Source of the DNA: Pictodentalium vernedei
Lineage: Eukaryota > Mollusca > Scaphopoda > Dentaliida > Dentaliidae
Direction: 5' to 3'
NCBI GenBank assembly: GCA_031216915.1
Contig: CM062291.1
Location: 37,576,484-37,640,483 of the forward strand
Length of the DNA stretch: 64,000 nucleotides
This document shows positions 1-10,333 of the stretch, in pieces. The notes under the pieces were generated by a model that did no database searches, had not been told where the DNA came from, and saw only the letters and a program-made list of their open reading frames with translations. How positions within the stretch are numbered: the first letter of the stretch is position 1; each line of letters opens with the position of its first letter. Both the position numbers and the translations under genes were made by a program.

Positions 1-944
1 TCAAGTTTGTTCAAATCGAGTCCCTTGATCAATATTGGGGCTCCCTACAGGGGCATGAATTTTTCCTTAGTGCAATTTAAGGAAAAATCTTCTTCTCCAG
101 AACCAGTGGGCAGAATCTTTTGAAATTTGGTATACAGCATCTTGGTATGGGTCTGATTCAAGTTTGTTCAAATGGAGTCCCTTGATCAATTTTGGGGCTC
201 ACTATGGGGACCTGAATTTTTACTACTGCAATTTAAGAAAAAAAATTTAAAAATCTTCTCTAGAACCAATGGGCAGGATCTTTTGATATTTGGTATACAG
301 CATCTTGGTATGGGTCTGATTCAAGTTTGTTCAAATTGAGTCCCTCGATCAATATTGGGGCTCACTAAAGGGGTGTGAATTTTTACTTAGTGCAATTTAA
401 GAAAATTTCTTTAAAAGTCTTCTTTTCTGGAACTGATGGGCAGAATCTTTTGATATTTCGATATACAGCATCTTGGTATGGATCTGATTCAAGTTTGTTC
501 AAATTGAATCCCCCGTTCAATATTGGGGATCACTATGGGGGTGTGAATTTTTACTTAGTGCAATTTAAGAAAAAATCTTTAACAATCTTCTTCACCAGAA
601 CCAGTGGGCAGAATCTTTAGATATTTGGTATGCATCATCTTGGTATGGGTTGGATTCACTTTTGTTAAAATTTAGTCTTTTGATCAATATTGGGGCTCAC
701 TATGGGGGCGTGAATATTTACTTTGTGCAATTCAAGGAAAATTCTTTAAAAATCTTCTTCAGAACCATCATGCAGAATCTTTTGATATTTGATCAGCAGC
801 ATTGTCCCATTCAGTCCTGTTGATGTTTTAGCTCCACAGAGAGTATAGATTTACTCTGTAGAACCTTAAGAATAGCTTTTGATAAAATTTGTGTCTTAAC
901 AGTATGGAACATTCGGTGAGCGCCTAAGGCCCCCTGGGGCCTCT
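1..944 (+). repeat. Helentron-like family A repeat, 3' part with tandem core
   Basis: Five to six degenerate units of about 165 bases follow one another, each with a phrase like 'gggcagaatcttttgatatt' and 'ggtctgattcaagtttgttc'. The block ends at a G/C-rich hairpin (aggccccctggggcct) followed by CTCTT. The same core and end occur in the fuller copies at 21570-24002 and 58733-61442, so this is the right part of a copy whose start lies outside the window. Small open frames inside are by-products of the repeat. The Helentron assignment is inferred from structure. Confidence 0.75.
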
Positions 945-2150
945 TATTTATTCATATCCCATTCCAGGTTCTAAATCCAATTTTCAACTGGAAGAGGTAC
1001 AAAAAGGGGAATCCTACTCTCTCATTCTCATAGATTGAACCGTTAGAATTTGGAAGTTCATTATTGGAATTTACTTGTACACCTGAACGTGGTCGCCTGT
1101 TGGTTTGCTCAGAAGCATATAAGTCTCTCAGATAAATTTCCATTGGGATTCAATTGGACAAGTTTAAGTTTGTACATATTAATATCACCGGTTATCGACC
1201 TGTCTCCGTATTCCGGATACGACATACATATTAGAAGCTTGCGATTTTGTAACCAGGAGCCTTTTAGGCGACTATATATTATTCGATACCACTTTATCAC
1301 TGATTCCAGGCTGCTTTCCTCTTTTTTTTGGAAAGTTAATTCCTTCAAAAAAGAGTGGGGGGGGGGGGGGGTGATTTCTCTTTACCTCTTCTGGCCTTAT
1401 AATAAATGTGTAACTATGAATGAAGCTGTTATTGGCTATAGACAATACTGATCTTATGTACAGCTTGTTGCATAGTATTCGGCGTGTGTCTGTGGGCGTT
1501 AGTCTCTAACTCTCGAACACGCTTTTCCTAATTTTAAGTATCTTAGTCTAGACTAGCCTTAAAATTGGGGGCTCGTTACACCCAATTAGCATAATCATTT
1601 ATGCAAAGTAAAAAGGAATCACTTGGATATTGCTCCTTATTTCGGTGGTATATCCTTCTCTATTGTTGTATAGAGAGGGATATATGTAAAATTTTAATCT
1701 CCTGTTCACCTTGGGAGTCTTACTGCAGGCTGAGGAGCTGAATTTAACTTGTTATTCTTTTAAGTCCTAGGCCCTCCAGCCTTTTTACTATTCAACTAAA
1801 GCTGGGCCATTGGCTTTAGTATAAAGTAATTTGTATATTTTTTTATACTGACCAATCGCCCAGACGGTGATGGCCCTCCCATGAGTGGGCACTCATACCT
1901 CCCCGCTGAGTTATAACATTAGTAGGCACAACTAGGAAGAATGATGCTTGGTGCCAATTCCGGTCTCTTCCTGGGTACTGTGCATGTGCAGTACTAAAAG
2001 TATGGAGGGCCAGATAGGACTTTAAAATATCGGTATTGTATGCAAATTTGGGGGTTCAAAATTTGGGTTTGAGCCTTGATATTAATGAGTTTGCACCAGC
2101 TAAGTCTGGGCATTGGTAAGTATAAAAAATATACAAATTACTTTAAATTT
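945..2150 (+). mobile_element. DIRS gamma subfamily, right-end remnant
   Basis: From about 1160 the sequence parallels 33440-34469 of the gamma DIRS copy (shared 'tatcaccggtt', an 'accagga' block, a G-tract after 'ttcaaaaaa'). It then has an internal complementary region near 1788-1862 and a right terminal repeat near 1930-2150, ending with 'cattggtaagtataaaaa'. No coding domain is recognisable. The family A repeat at 1-944 may have been inserted into this element, with its left part beyond the window. It ends only about 120 bases before an ABCF1 exon. Confidence 0.75.
1358..1371 (+). repeat. G-tract in DIRS 3' region
   Basis: A run of about 14 G follows 'aaaaaagagt'. It sits where the other DIRS copies carry a G-tract between the recombinase remnant and the internal complementary region. 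Confidence 0.7.
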
Positions 2151-2272
2151 ATCAAAAAAAAAAAAAAAAAAAAAATTGCATTTAAGTTTAGCATTTTTTT
2201 CCAAGAAATAAATGAGAGTTTTAGCTCCTGTTCTTGTTACATATTGATAAATTTTGTGTATTTAAATTTTAG

Positions 2273-2412
2273 AGGTTGTTGCCAATGAAACAACTGCCAT
2301 TGATGCTGTACTAAAATCTCACAAAAAAAGAGAGGAGTTACTGGCTGAGGAAAAGAAATTACGAATGGAAGCTGAGGCAGGAAATACTGCTAACACAGAT
2401 AGATTGAATGAG
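2273..2412 (+). CDS. ABCF1: ABCF1 (ABC50-type ABC-F ATPase), internal exon of NBD1
   Basis: ABCF1 is a soluble ABC-F ATPase that binds ribosomes and eIF2 and acts in translation initiation. This exon starts after the acceptor 'tttaaattttag'. The bases AG complete a Glu codon begun in the previous exon, then GTT opens 46 codons (VVANETTAIDAVLKSHKKRE and on to a charged helix ending TDRLNE). It stops at the donor GAG|gtatac, at a codon boundary. The peptide matches the segment of human ABCF1 between the Walker A/Q-loop region and the signature motif of the first nucleotide-binding domain. The next exon (20254) continues in phase. Earlier exons, with the N-terminal charged region and Walker A, lie upstream of the window. 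No stop or frameshift is seen. Confidence 0.92.
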
Positions 2413-2713
2413 GTATACACATTTTTTATTTTGTTTGTATATCTCCCTTCACCCTGTTGGTTACCTTTTTAATTCATAAATATTTAGATGGTTCTTTCAG
2501 TCTATTTTGTAGAATCCTTTACACAACATAACATCCAAAACTGGCCCACGTTATTCACAAAAAATCCCCATTTAGGCTAAAAAAATGTTTGTGTACAGGC
2601 ATGTCCTGCCTCAAAATCCCCCCCCCCCCCCAACATTTTTTGGGGGATTGCAGTGTCTTCCAAAGTTGGAACGAAATCTTGAGACTTATAATTAATTTTT
2701 CAACCAAGTATGA
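2413..2713. other. Intron sequence, no feature recognised
   Basis: AT-rich intron following the exon, with a C-run of about 14 near 2617. I see no coding or repeat structure beyond that. Confidence 0.6.
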
Positions 2714-2926
2714 TTAACCCTCTGCACTCTGATGACAAAATGGCAAAGTTTTCAACAGAAAATATTTCCCACAATGCAGTTTGATATTTAACCAACTATA
2801 CCTTGTTTGACAGAGCTCAGTGAGCTCTGTCAAACAAGATATAATTCATTAAATCCATAGTTAAACAAGAGAAGAATAGAACAATTGAAACAAATCCTGT
2901 TGCACTACCAGAGTGCTAGGGGTTAA
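2714..2926. mobile_element. piggyBac-like MITE with central palindrome
   Basis: TTAA flanks both ends (2714-2717 and 2923-2926). The inner ends are imperfect inverted repeats (CCCTCTGCACTCTG against the complement CCCCTAGCACTCTG). In the middle lies a perfect palindrome with 18-base arms around one G (2802-2838, arm CTTGTTTGACAGAGCTCA). TTAA targets and CCC-starting ends fit piggyBac-type MITEs. No transposase is present. Confidence 0.75.
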
Positions 2927-3180
2927 AATATTATATTTGTTTTGTAAACATCCAGTTTGCTCTGATCTTCAGAAAATAACTTGAATATTATGTGGATGGT
3001 ATTTATTTTTTGAAAATGGTGCATAAATATTACTGAACACAGATATATTTAATATTTCTTCATTAACTGGTTGAATGCTGGAAGTCCAAATTTAGGCATT
3101 TTTGCAGAAGTATAGGTACTATAACTTAAATTCTTCATATTCTGTGTATGTGCTTCATAAAATCTGTGAAGTGAAATTAT
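2927..3180. other. Intron with partial palindromic-MITE end
   Basis: Mostly plain AT-rich intron. At about 3062 a phrase TTAACTGGTTGAATGCTGG matches the outer end of the MITEs at 18607 and 19067, so this may be a solo end of that family. Confidence 0.5.
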
Positions 3181-3620
3181 TATACCCCCGCACTCGAAGA
3201 GATTAGGTGATATACTGGATTACATGCTTCTGTCTGTATTGATCATCAGTCCGTCTATCCATTCGGGTGGATCCACAACTCAGCAGTGACTGGACGGATG
3301 TCAATTAACCCTTTACCTAATGAATTTCCCGCATCCACCCACATAATATGCAAATTGAGCAGTTGAAAAAATTAAATTTTTCAAAATATTTCAACAAAAC
3401 CATATCATGTGACCCCTCATTGGAACGAGAGTAAATTCACATGATATGGTTTTGTTGAAATTTTTGGAAAAATATAAGATAGTAAATTTTGATATCGTCC
3501 ACGTTGGGTAAAGAGTTAAAATCGAAATGTGGTATCCTTGGGATGACATGCTTCCACCACATGTCGATTGGAGTTGCTCACACTATTTGCATCTGAGTTG
3601 CAGCCCTTACTTTGTCAAAT
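3181..3620 (+). repeat. Helentron-like family C repeat (5' part)
   Basis: Begins TATACCCCCG and runs into a stretch rich in 'gtccgtctatcc', as does the family C copy at 4577. It is interrupted by the MITE at 3305-3519. The 3' end is not clear. Confidence 0.5.
3305..3519. mobile_element. piggyBac-like foldback MITE
   Basis: TTAA at 3305-3308 and 3516-3519 flank inverted ends (CCCTTTACC and its near complement GGTAAAGAG). The interior has a perfect inverted repeat with 25-base arms at 3388-3412 and 3437-3461, separated by 24 bases. No coding capacity. Confidence 0.8.
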
Positions 3621-3949
3621 TATGCATGTTTTTTCATTTATGCTTCATCAGTCCAACGTTGCAGTGGTGATTTCAGCAATAGTTCTTGTTTAGACTGTAT
3701 GCATTTGCCTTGTTACAATTTAATCTGTTTTGTCATTGATTTTAGGCACTCTCTCTTAAATTTTAAGAAGGCAAGAACATGTGAACAAATTTTTCCAACC
3801 AAAAATAGTTTAGCACTTGACAAGTTATCAAATATAAAAAATAAAAATAAATTTGAAAAATTAAATGCTTGCGATCCAAATGTATTTTTTGGGGGCCCAT
3901 ATGTTTTATCCAATTTTTTGTTATCATCTCTTCCTCGACAAAGGGTTAA
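3621..3949. other. Intron sequence, no feature recognised
   Basis: AT-rich DNA with an accidental open frame of about 128 codons. The predicted peptide is low-complexity and matches nothing I recognise, so I call no gene. Confidence 0.6.
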
Positions 3950-4561
3950 CAGGGTTCATACAGGCTATGGAAACTCCTGGAAAGTTATGGAAAACTGAAA
4001 TTTCATTTTCCATGACCTGGAAAGTTATGGAAAATCTGAAATTTTTTTTAGACAGGCTGTGGTAAGGCTTTAGAAATTCACATTTTGTGTTGGTGTTCTA
4101 CATGTCCAAAATCACTAAACTGCAACCAGAGACATTTCATGCAAGCTTTGGGAGGGGTCCTCAATGTGCAAAGGATTGATTGTATAATTTTGTGTTTTTA
4201 TTGACTGCAACAAGAATTCTTGAGCAGCCATCCTACCATTATGTTCTATTTCGAACAGCATGTGGCCAAATAAACCTGTATCTTTAACAGCTACATCTAT
4301 TGAAACTTGAATTAACAAACTAAACTACTAATCATTGATCACCAGGTAGAATACCCAGTTGTCCATAAATAGCAGATTTGCTTTTTGGTTCCCCATCGCT
4401 ATTAGTTATAAAAGTGAAGGTACAGGTAGATAACCACCTCTTTGTTCCCTTGTGCATTTTGTAGTTTAATGGGTATCAGCCTATGGAAAATTTGAAATGC
4501 AGACTATGGAAAAACTGGGGCAAAGCTATTGAAAGACATTCAAGGCCTGTATGAAGCCTTG
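3950..4561. mobile_element. hAT-like non-autonomous element
   Basis: Ends are inverted: CAGGGTTCATACAGGC on the left and the complement of CAAGGCTTCATACAGGC on the right. The interior repeats 'ctggaaagttatggaaaa', typical of a widespread metazoan hAT-type non-autonomous family. I could not match an 8-base target duplication (agggttaa against gtaaagag), so the insertion is probably old. Confidence 0.65.
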
Positions 4562-4576
4562 GTAAAGAGACTATTA

Positions 4577-5681
4577 TTATACCCCCCACAAACAAAGTTT
4601 TTTTTTTGGGGGGGGAGGGGGGGGGGGGAGTAGTGTTGAGCGGTTTGCCGATATACCGACTTAGCCAGTTTTAAAGTCAATACCGTTAGTAATATCGTCT
4701 CATTTTCGAAAAACCGAAATATCGCCAACATCATTGGCATTACTTGGCAACGACACCAACATTGACCTACTGGTACATAATTTGACAAAAGAGGCAATAC
4801 TTCATGAAGGAGCATCTGTATTGGTAAGGAATGGGCATTAACTTCTGAAATATACTGCACTGTTAAGTGGGGACCCTCCAAAAGTGTTTACCGGTAAACT
4901 ATTTTGTGAACCGATTCCCACGTAATAGTAGCAATATTCCCCCGACGTAGAACAAATTGGGAACTCTTATAATTGATTGGACAAACAATGACGTAAATGT
5001 CTCAAGATCCCCTCACGGTGAATTTACATAGATTCTCGCATTGGAGAATGTCTGATTCTGTATCCCCACATTAACCATCTGTTTAAAAATAGCTTTTTAC
5101 AATTTTAACCGAAGACAAAAGAGAAAACACAGTTTGTGTGCTGTATGTCTAATATGGCTGCGCCCATGTTCAGGTGAAAATCTACAGAACTATCATGTTG
5201 CGATCGGTGTGCTCATTTGTAATAAATTTTTCAGATTTCTATTTAAACACACCACATGGTTGATTTGTGTTTTCGCTGATGCAGATTGCTTGACCTGCAG
5301 CAATATTGTTTTGCCGACGCTATTCTTCCAAATTAACAGAGCTGCAGTGACTCAATGACTGTTTTGCACTAATTCCCCAAATATCGCGATAATACCGTAA
5401 ACCGCGATATCATCCCGAAAATATCGCGGTTTTTTTTTTGGGTCGATATCGCCCAGCTCTAGGGGGGAGGTCTCTAGGAATCACCCTGTCAGTCTGTCTG
5501 TCCGTCCGTCTGTCCATCCTTATAAGCGAAACTTTTAACCATTTGAAGAATTTTCATGAAACTTTACACAATGGAAGAACACCATATAAAGATGTGCATG
5601 AAGCAATATAATTCCTTTCTGACAGGCGTGGGGGGTGGGGGGGGGGTATCACTTTGTGAGCTTGCTCACAGTATCTCTAGT
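4577..5681 (+). mobile_element. Helentron-like family C element, interrupted by a hAT-like element
   Basis: Starts with TTATACCCCCC and an opposing G-run, forming a 5' hairpin. After the hAT insert it continues with 'gtctgtctgtccgtccgtct', then a phrase 'catgaaactttacacaa'. It ends with a short hairpin (gtgagcttgctcac) followed by CTCTAG|TT. Hairpin starts and CTTG/CTAG ends are shared with the other Helentron-like families in this window. Confidence 0.6.
4631..5461. mobile_element. hAT-like element with 8-base target duplication
   Basis: Flanked by an exact 8-base direct repeat GGGGGGAG (4623-4630 and 5462-5469). The ends are inverted (TAGTGTTGAGCGG on the left; complement TAGAGCTGGGCGATATCG on the right) and the interior is rich in 'ATATCG' phrases. 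This fits a hAT MITE. The insertion is inside the G-rich hairpin of the family C element. Confidence 0.8.
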
Positions 5682-6303
5682 TACATCAGTAAGTAGATCT
5701 GTGTTGTTGTATTCTGTTGAGTTGATCAAACCAGATCAAACAAGATGCTGATCTGGCTGATCAGTGAGATGAAGTATGACAATCCAAATTGTTTTATTGT
5801 AGAAATAAATTGTTTATAACTTGACAGTGAAAATTAATAAGAATATGGCACCTGAAATGTAAACAAAAGCAAAATTCTGCCCTGTTACCAAGATAAGACA
5901 TAACTCCATAAATAGGAAATATTTTTATACTGTACCAATGACCCAGACTTAGCTGAAGCTAACTCTTAAAAATTCAGGGCAAAACACAAATTTTGCACCA
6001 CCCCCCCCCCCTGCCCAATCCTCAATATTTGCATCAAAATCAAAAAAATCAATGTCCTATATGGTCCTCCATACTTTTATCCACTGCGCATGCGCTGTGT
6101 CAAGGAAGTACCGAAATTGGCGCCAAATCGTCATTCTTTGTTTGGCCCTTCAATCAGTAACATCTCGCTGATATCTGTGCTTATAATCTCAGTTAAAATG
6201 ATTCCAGACACAAAATCATGAAGGAAATGGTGGATCCAAGGATGAAATAAGAGGATGAGAGGAAGAAACAGTGGAAGGATGTGTTCAGGGCTATAACTTA
6301 TAA

Positions 6304-6507
6304 TATTTTTATACTGTACCAATGACCCAGACATAGCTGGTGCTAACTCTTAAAATATAGGGCCAAACACAAATTTTGCCCCCCAATCCCCAAAATTTGC
6401 ATCTAAAATCAAAGAAAACATGTCCTGAAAGGCCCTCCACACTTCGCCCCCACTGCGCATGCGCAGTGTCAAGGACGTTCCGAAATTGGCGCCATTAATC
6501 ATTCTAA
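6304..6507 (+). repeat. Left inverted terminal repeat of alpha1
   Basis: From 'accaatgacccagac' to 'ggcgccattaatcattctaa' it is the exact reverse complement of 12995-13182 by eye. It contains ACTGCGCATGCGCAGT (6452-6467) and TTGGCGCC. Confidence 0.9.
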
Positions 6508-7383
6508 GTTTGGCCCTTCATCAGTTAACATCTGACTGATCTTTGTGCTTATAAATCTCAGTTTAAATGATGCCAGACACATAAATATTAGTGAAATGGT
6601 GATTCTAAGGAGGATAGAGAAGGAGGAGAGGAAAAAAATGTGTGACAGAATACTATCAGGGCTGTAACTTAAAATTTTTTAATGAAATTATGTTAAGTTA
6701 CCTATTTTCGAGGCAGCAGCCATTTTGTTGTCATTCTGATTGTTTAGTTACACTGTTTTTTAAGTGTTTTCCTCTCTCCCTGTCCTTAAGTCCCCCCTTG
6801 CTATTCTCCCATGCTTTTGGCATAGTTTTTGTAATTATTATTACTAAATTTTCTTGGGAGTTTTAGCTGAATAACAGAATGAATTCTGTTCTTTCCCAAT
6901 GTTTACGTCTTCACCTACGGGTGGTTAGGCGTTGTGTTCTGCATCTACCATCTGATGTTCTGCAGTTTCTTCCCTGGAAGTCTCTGTTTTGCGTCAGATA
7001 GTGTATTTTTGGTAACTGATTTCGGGCCTGGGTGCCTGGAGTCTTATTTTAGTGTTTTTACACTCATTGTTTACATTTTCAACAGCCCTCTGTGTGAGGG
7101 GGGGATTTCTAAAAAATAATATCTTGATGTTATTTTAATCATAACTAGATACATTATTATTGTTCGTAAGTGTTGAATAAATTGTTTAAAATATTTAAAA
7201 AATTTTTGTCCACACTTAGGCTTGGGATCCATTGGGGCTCAACGTTACTTTTCAGAAACTTGGGCTGTTCTGAAAAAATATTTTTTCAAAATATTTTGAT
7301 TTCAATTATTTTTTCTATATTAATGGATCATATTATTATTATGTATTTTGATTGCCAGGGGTTAGTGCGAGTACCAGGACTTG

Positions 7384-9870
7384 TTTTCTTTTCACATTGA
7401 AAGGATATTGATCAATTGTTTTAAGAGGAAGTCTTCCTCTGACTTTATTATCATTCTATATGTGGTCAGTGTACTCGCATTAACTCCTGTTCTGTATCGT
7501 ATGATTTCGATGACAATATGGGAAGCGTATGTCACGGTATGTTATTGGGGATTTGGACACTCCGGTCCTTTCCCCGCAGGGTCACTCTACTTTATCAATT
7601 TCTATTTCAGACGATCAAGATTAGGGTGATGTATCCGTGATGTCTTCCAACAGTGTGCCTCCGTCGTCACAATTAATGAAGGGCTAGCGGAAAAGTGCTC
7701 ATGTAAATACGCCAATTGCCTAAGAGGACCCTAGTAGGTTCGACGGCCTTTGACGTCCGCTAGCTCGCCCGGTGTAGCGTCCATTCACCGAATGGTTCGG
7801 CAGCCGGGTTCGTCCGTTGCGGTCTAGAAGGAATTTTGGGGTGATGCGAGCACTATAAATTAACTTAATGCACACCCAGTGACGGTGGATCGGAGGGAGA
7901 ACGGAGGAAGCCTTTTAGTCCGGTTCATAGCTCGTTCCGGTCCATCCGGACGGCAAGCGAGAGAGGCCCCTCTCTCGTTCAACAACATCTGGCCCCAGAT
8001 GTTGTGGTACAAAATGTGTCGCAAGCGGAGCATACGTCCGTCGCTCGGGACGCTCCGTTGTATAGGCAGTCCGCGGAGACTGCTAAGGCTTCCTCTTCTC
8101 GTCATCAGCGCACACGACCGCACTTGGCTGCGTTACCGCCGATATATTACCAGCTTCGCCGATCAAGGATTCTTCGGCGACCAGGTCACACCATCCGGTA
8201 GCCAGGGACACGAGGCCTGCAGACTCCGGACGTTCGCATAGGAAGTGTGCGGGAGTCAACGTACACGGAGCTTCCGGCGGCAATGCATCGTAAGACCGCT
8301 ACTGCACAGGCCTCGGGAACGGATGTGCTTTCCTTAATAGCACAGTTTATCGCAGCATCCCAGCATCAACTGAATCTGTCGCATATATTTTATCCGACGA
8401 TGCTGGGTCGGGACGCTCCGCGGAAGCGGGTACGGACGTCCGAACGTTTCATCCGGTCCGACGGGATACCGAAAGGGATTCGGAGGATTTCGAGCTTTCC
8501 CTTTCGGAACAACATATGCTGTTGTGTATGTCATCTGACTTGGTCTTCTTCAGCTTCTTTCGTCAGACCAGAATGCTGCGATGCCGGATAAGAAACTGAT
8601 AGCGTCGGTGGACTTAGAAATTTTTGGTTCGGTTCAGGGACATCGTCCCTCAGTTCCGACATAGTCCAATAATGTCACACAAACTTTCGAATTATTGAAC
8701 GACGCTATATATATTATTATTTTATGCTTGCTAACCAAGCATTTCTGGTTTCTTGTTCGAAGAGTTATGGAGATGTCTTTCAAAAGTGTGCCTCTGTCGT
8801 CATAGTTAATGAAGAGCTAGCGGCAATAAGTGCTCATGGAATATGTCTATTGCCTACGGAGTGACATTCGCTAGCTCACCCGGTGTAGCGTACATTCATT
8901 GAATGGTTCGGCTGCCGGGTTCGTCCGTTGCGGTCTAGGAAGGAGATTTGGGTGATGCGAGCACTTTAATTACTTTAGTACTCACCCAGTGACGGCAGAT
9001 TGAGGACAGATCGGAGGAAGCCTGTTAGTCCGGTTCCTGGCTTGTCCAGGTCCATCCGGGCTGTGAGCGAGAGAGGTCCCTCTCTCGTCCAACAACATAG
9101 GGGACCGCATGTTGTGGTTCAGATATTTTACATTCGGAGCATATGTCCCTCGGTCGGGACGCTCCGTTATATTGACAGTCCGAGAGACTGTCCTTGATGC
9201 TTCCTCATCCTCACAGCAGGGCACACGACCGCACATTGGCTACGTGACCTCGAGTATCCGATCAGTTTCGGCATTCAGTGATTCCATGGCGAATAGGTTG
9301 CGCCATCCGGTAGCCAAGGGACACGAGGCCTAAACACTCCGTTCGCTCGCATATTGGTAGTATGCACGGGGTAACGATCACAGAGCTTCCAGCGGCAATG
9401 CATCGTAAGACCGCTTCTCCTCAGGCCTCAGTGACGGACGTGCTATCCGAGTTAGCACAGTTGTTTCGCAGCATCCCAGCAATTGACTGTTTCTCGGTCG
9501 AATCAGGAATTATCCGACGGCGCTGGGTCGGTGCGGTCCGCGGTTGCATCAGGTACGGACGACCGAACGCTTTATAGGGTCCGACAGGATGGCGAAAGGG
9601 ATTCGAAAGATTTCGAGTTTTCCCTTTTGTAGTATCGGAAGATGCCTTTCATGTCTTCTGGCATTATCTTCCAGTGATTGTTATTTCGGACTTCATTGCT
9701 GCGATCTTGGATAAGAGACTTATAGCGTCATTGGACTCGGATTTTTCGATCGGTTCAGGGACATTGTCCCTGACTTACCGACGCAGTCCAATATTGTCAT
9801 TATAACATGTGTTTTATTTTTCGACGCTATATATATATATATACAAGCCTGCTACCAAGCATGATAGTTT
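7384..9870 (+). pseudogene. alpha1 gag remnant, internally duplicated
   Basis: The region matches beta1 gag (26680-27950) but has many stops and shifts. A start-proximal part (about 7384-7600) resembles the Cys-rich gag head. The next part occurs twice: near 7620-8750 and again near 8760-9870. Both copies have 'agtgtgcctc', 'gctagctc(g/a)cccggtgtagcg', 'gcgagcact', a palindrome around 'aacatctggccccagatgtt' and 'cgcagcatcccagca'. The duplication is shared by alpha2 and is partly deleted in alpha3. Function, if it were intact, would be the DIRS Gag-like protein. No product is expected. Confidence 0.75.
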
Positions 9871-9929
9871 AGTTTCTTGTCCGCGTTGCTCATTTCTGCC
9901 ATTTTATCATTTATACGAATGGTTTATTT

Positions 9930-10333
9930 TGGCAGAGCAGGGCATACCGAGAGTTCATATGCGTCTAGACGGTGTGATTAAAGACTGCATATATTCTTTT
10001 TCGCCGTTTATGTCTTTTCCAATTTCAATGTTGGGAACGACATGATGTATAGTAGACTTAACTTAGACGCTTTATCATACGTAATCCGCCTTACTGAGGC
10101 GTTATCATTACGTCTTCAAGAAAAGATTTACGGGATATTATTCTCAATGTAATTTCTTTTGAGGGCAGTGGTTTGTTCACGTATAACTCCGCCCTTCAGT
10201 GGCTGATTGGAGTTGGTTAGACGTGACGCAGCCCTAGCTACATCCACGCGCGTGGATAGTAAGGTTAAGAACTCTCTCAGAGTCGCTTCGTTCTCGGAGG
10301 AGCTTCTCTTCGACGGCAACTTTTCGGCAATCC
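9930..10333 (+). pseudogene. alpha1 gag C-terminal part remnant
   Basis: Phrases such as 'gcagggcataccgagagttc', 'gcgttatcattacgtctt' and 'gcttctcttcgacggcaa' match beta1 gag at 28115-28500. Several frame breaks are present. The match stops at 10333, where the RT-deleting junction lies. Confidence 0.75.

Noticed and set aside
3612-3998. Host gene of 128 codons
   Set aside because: Single accidental frame in AT-rich intron, overlapping the start of a hAT-like element, with no homologue recognised.
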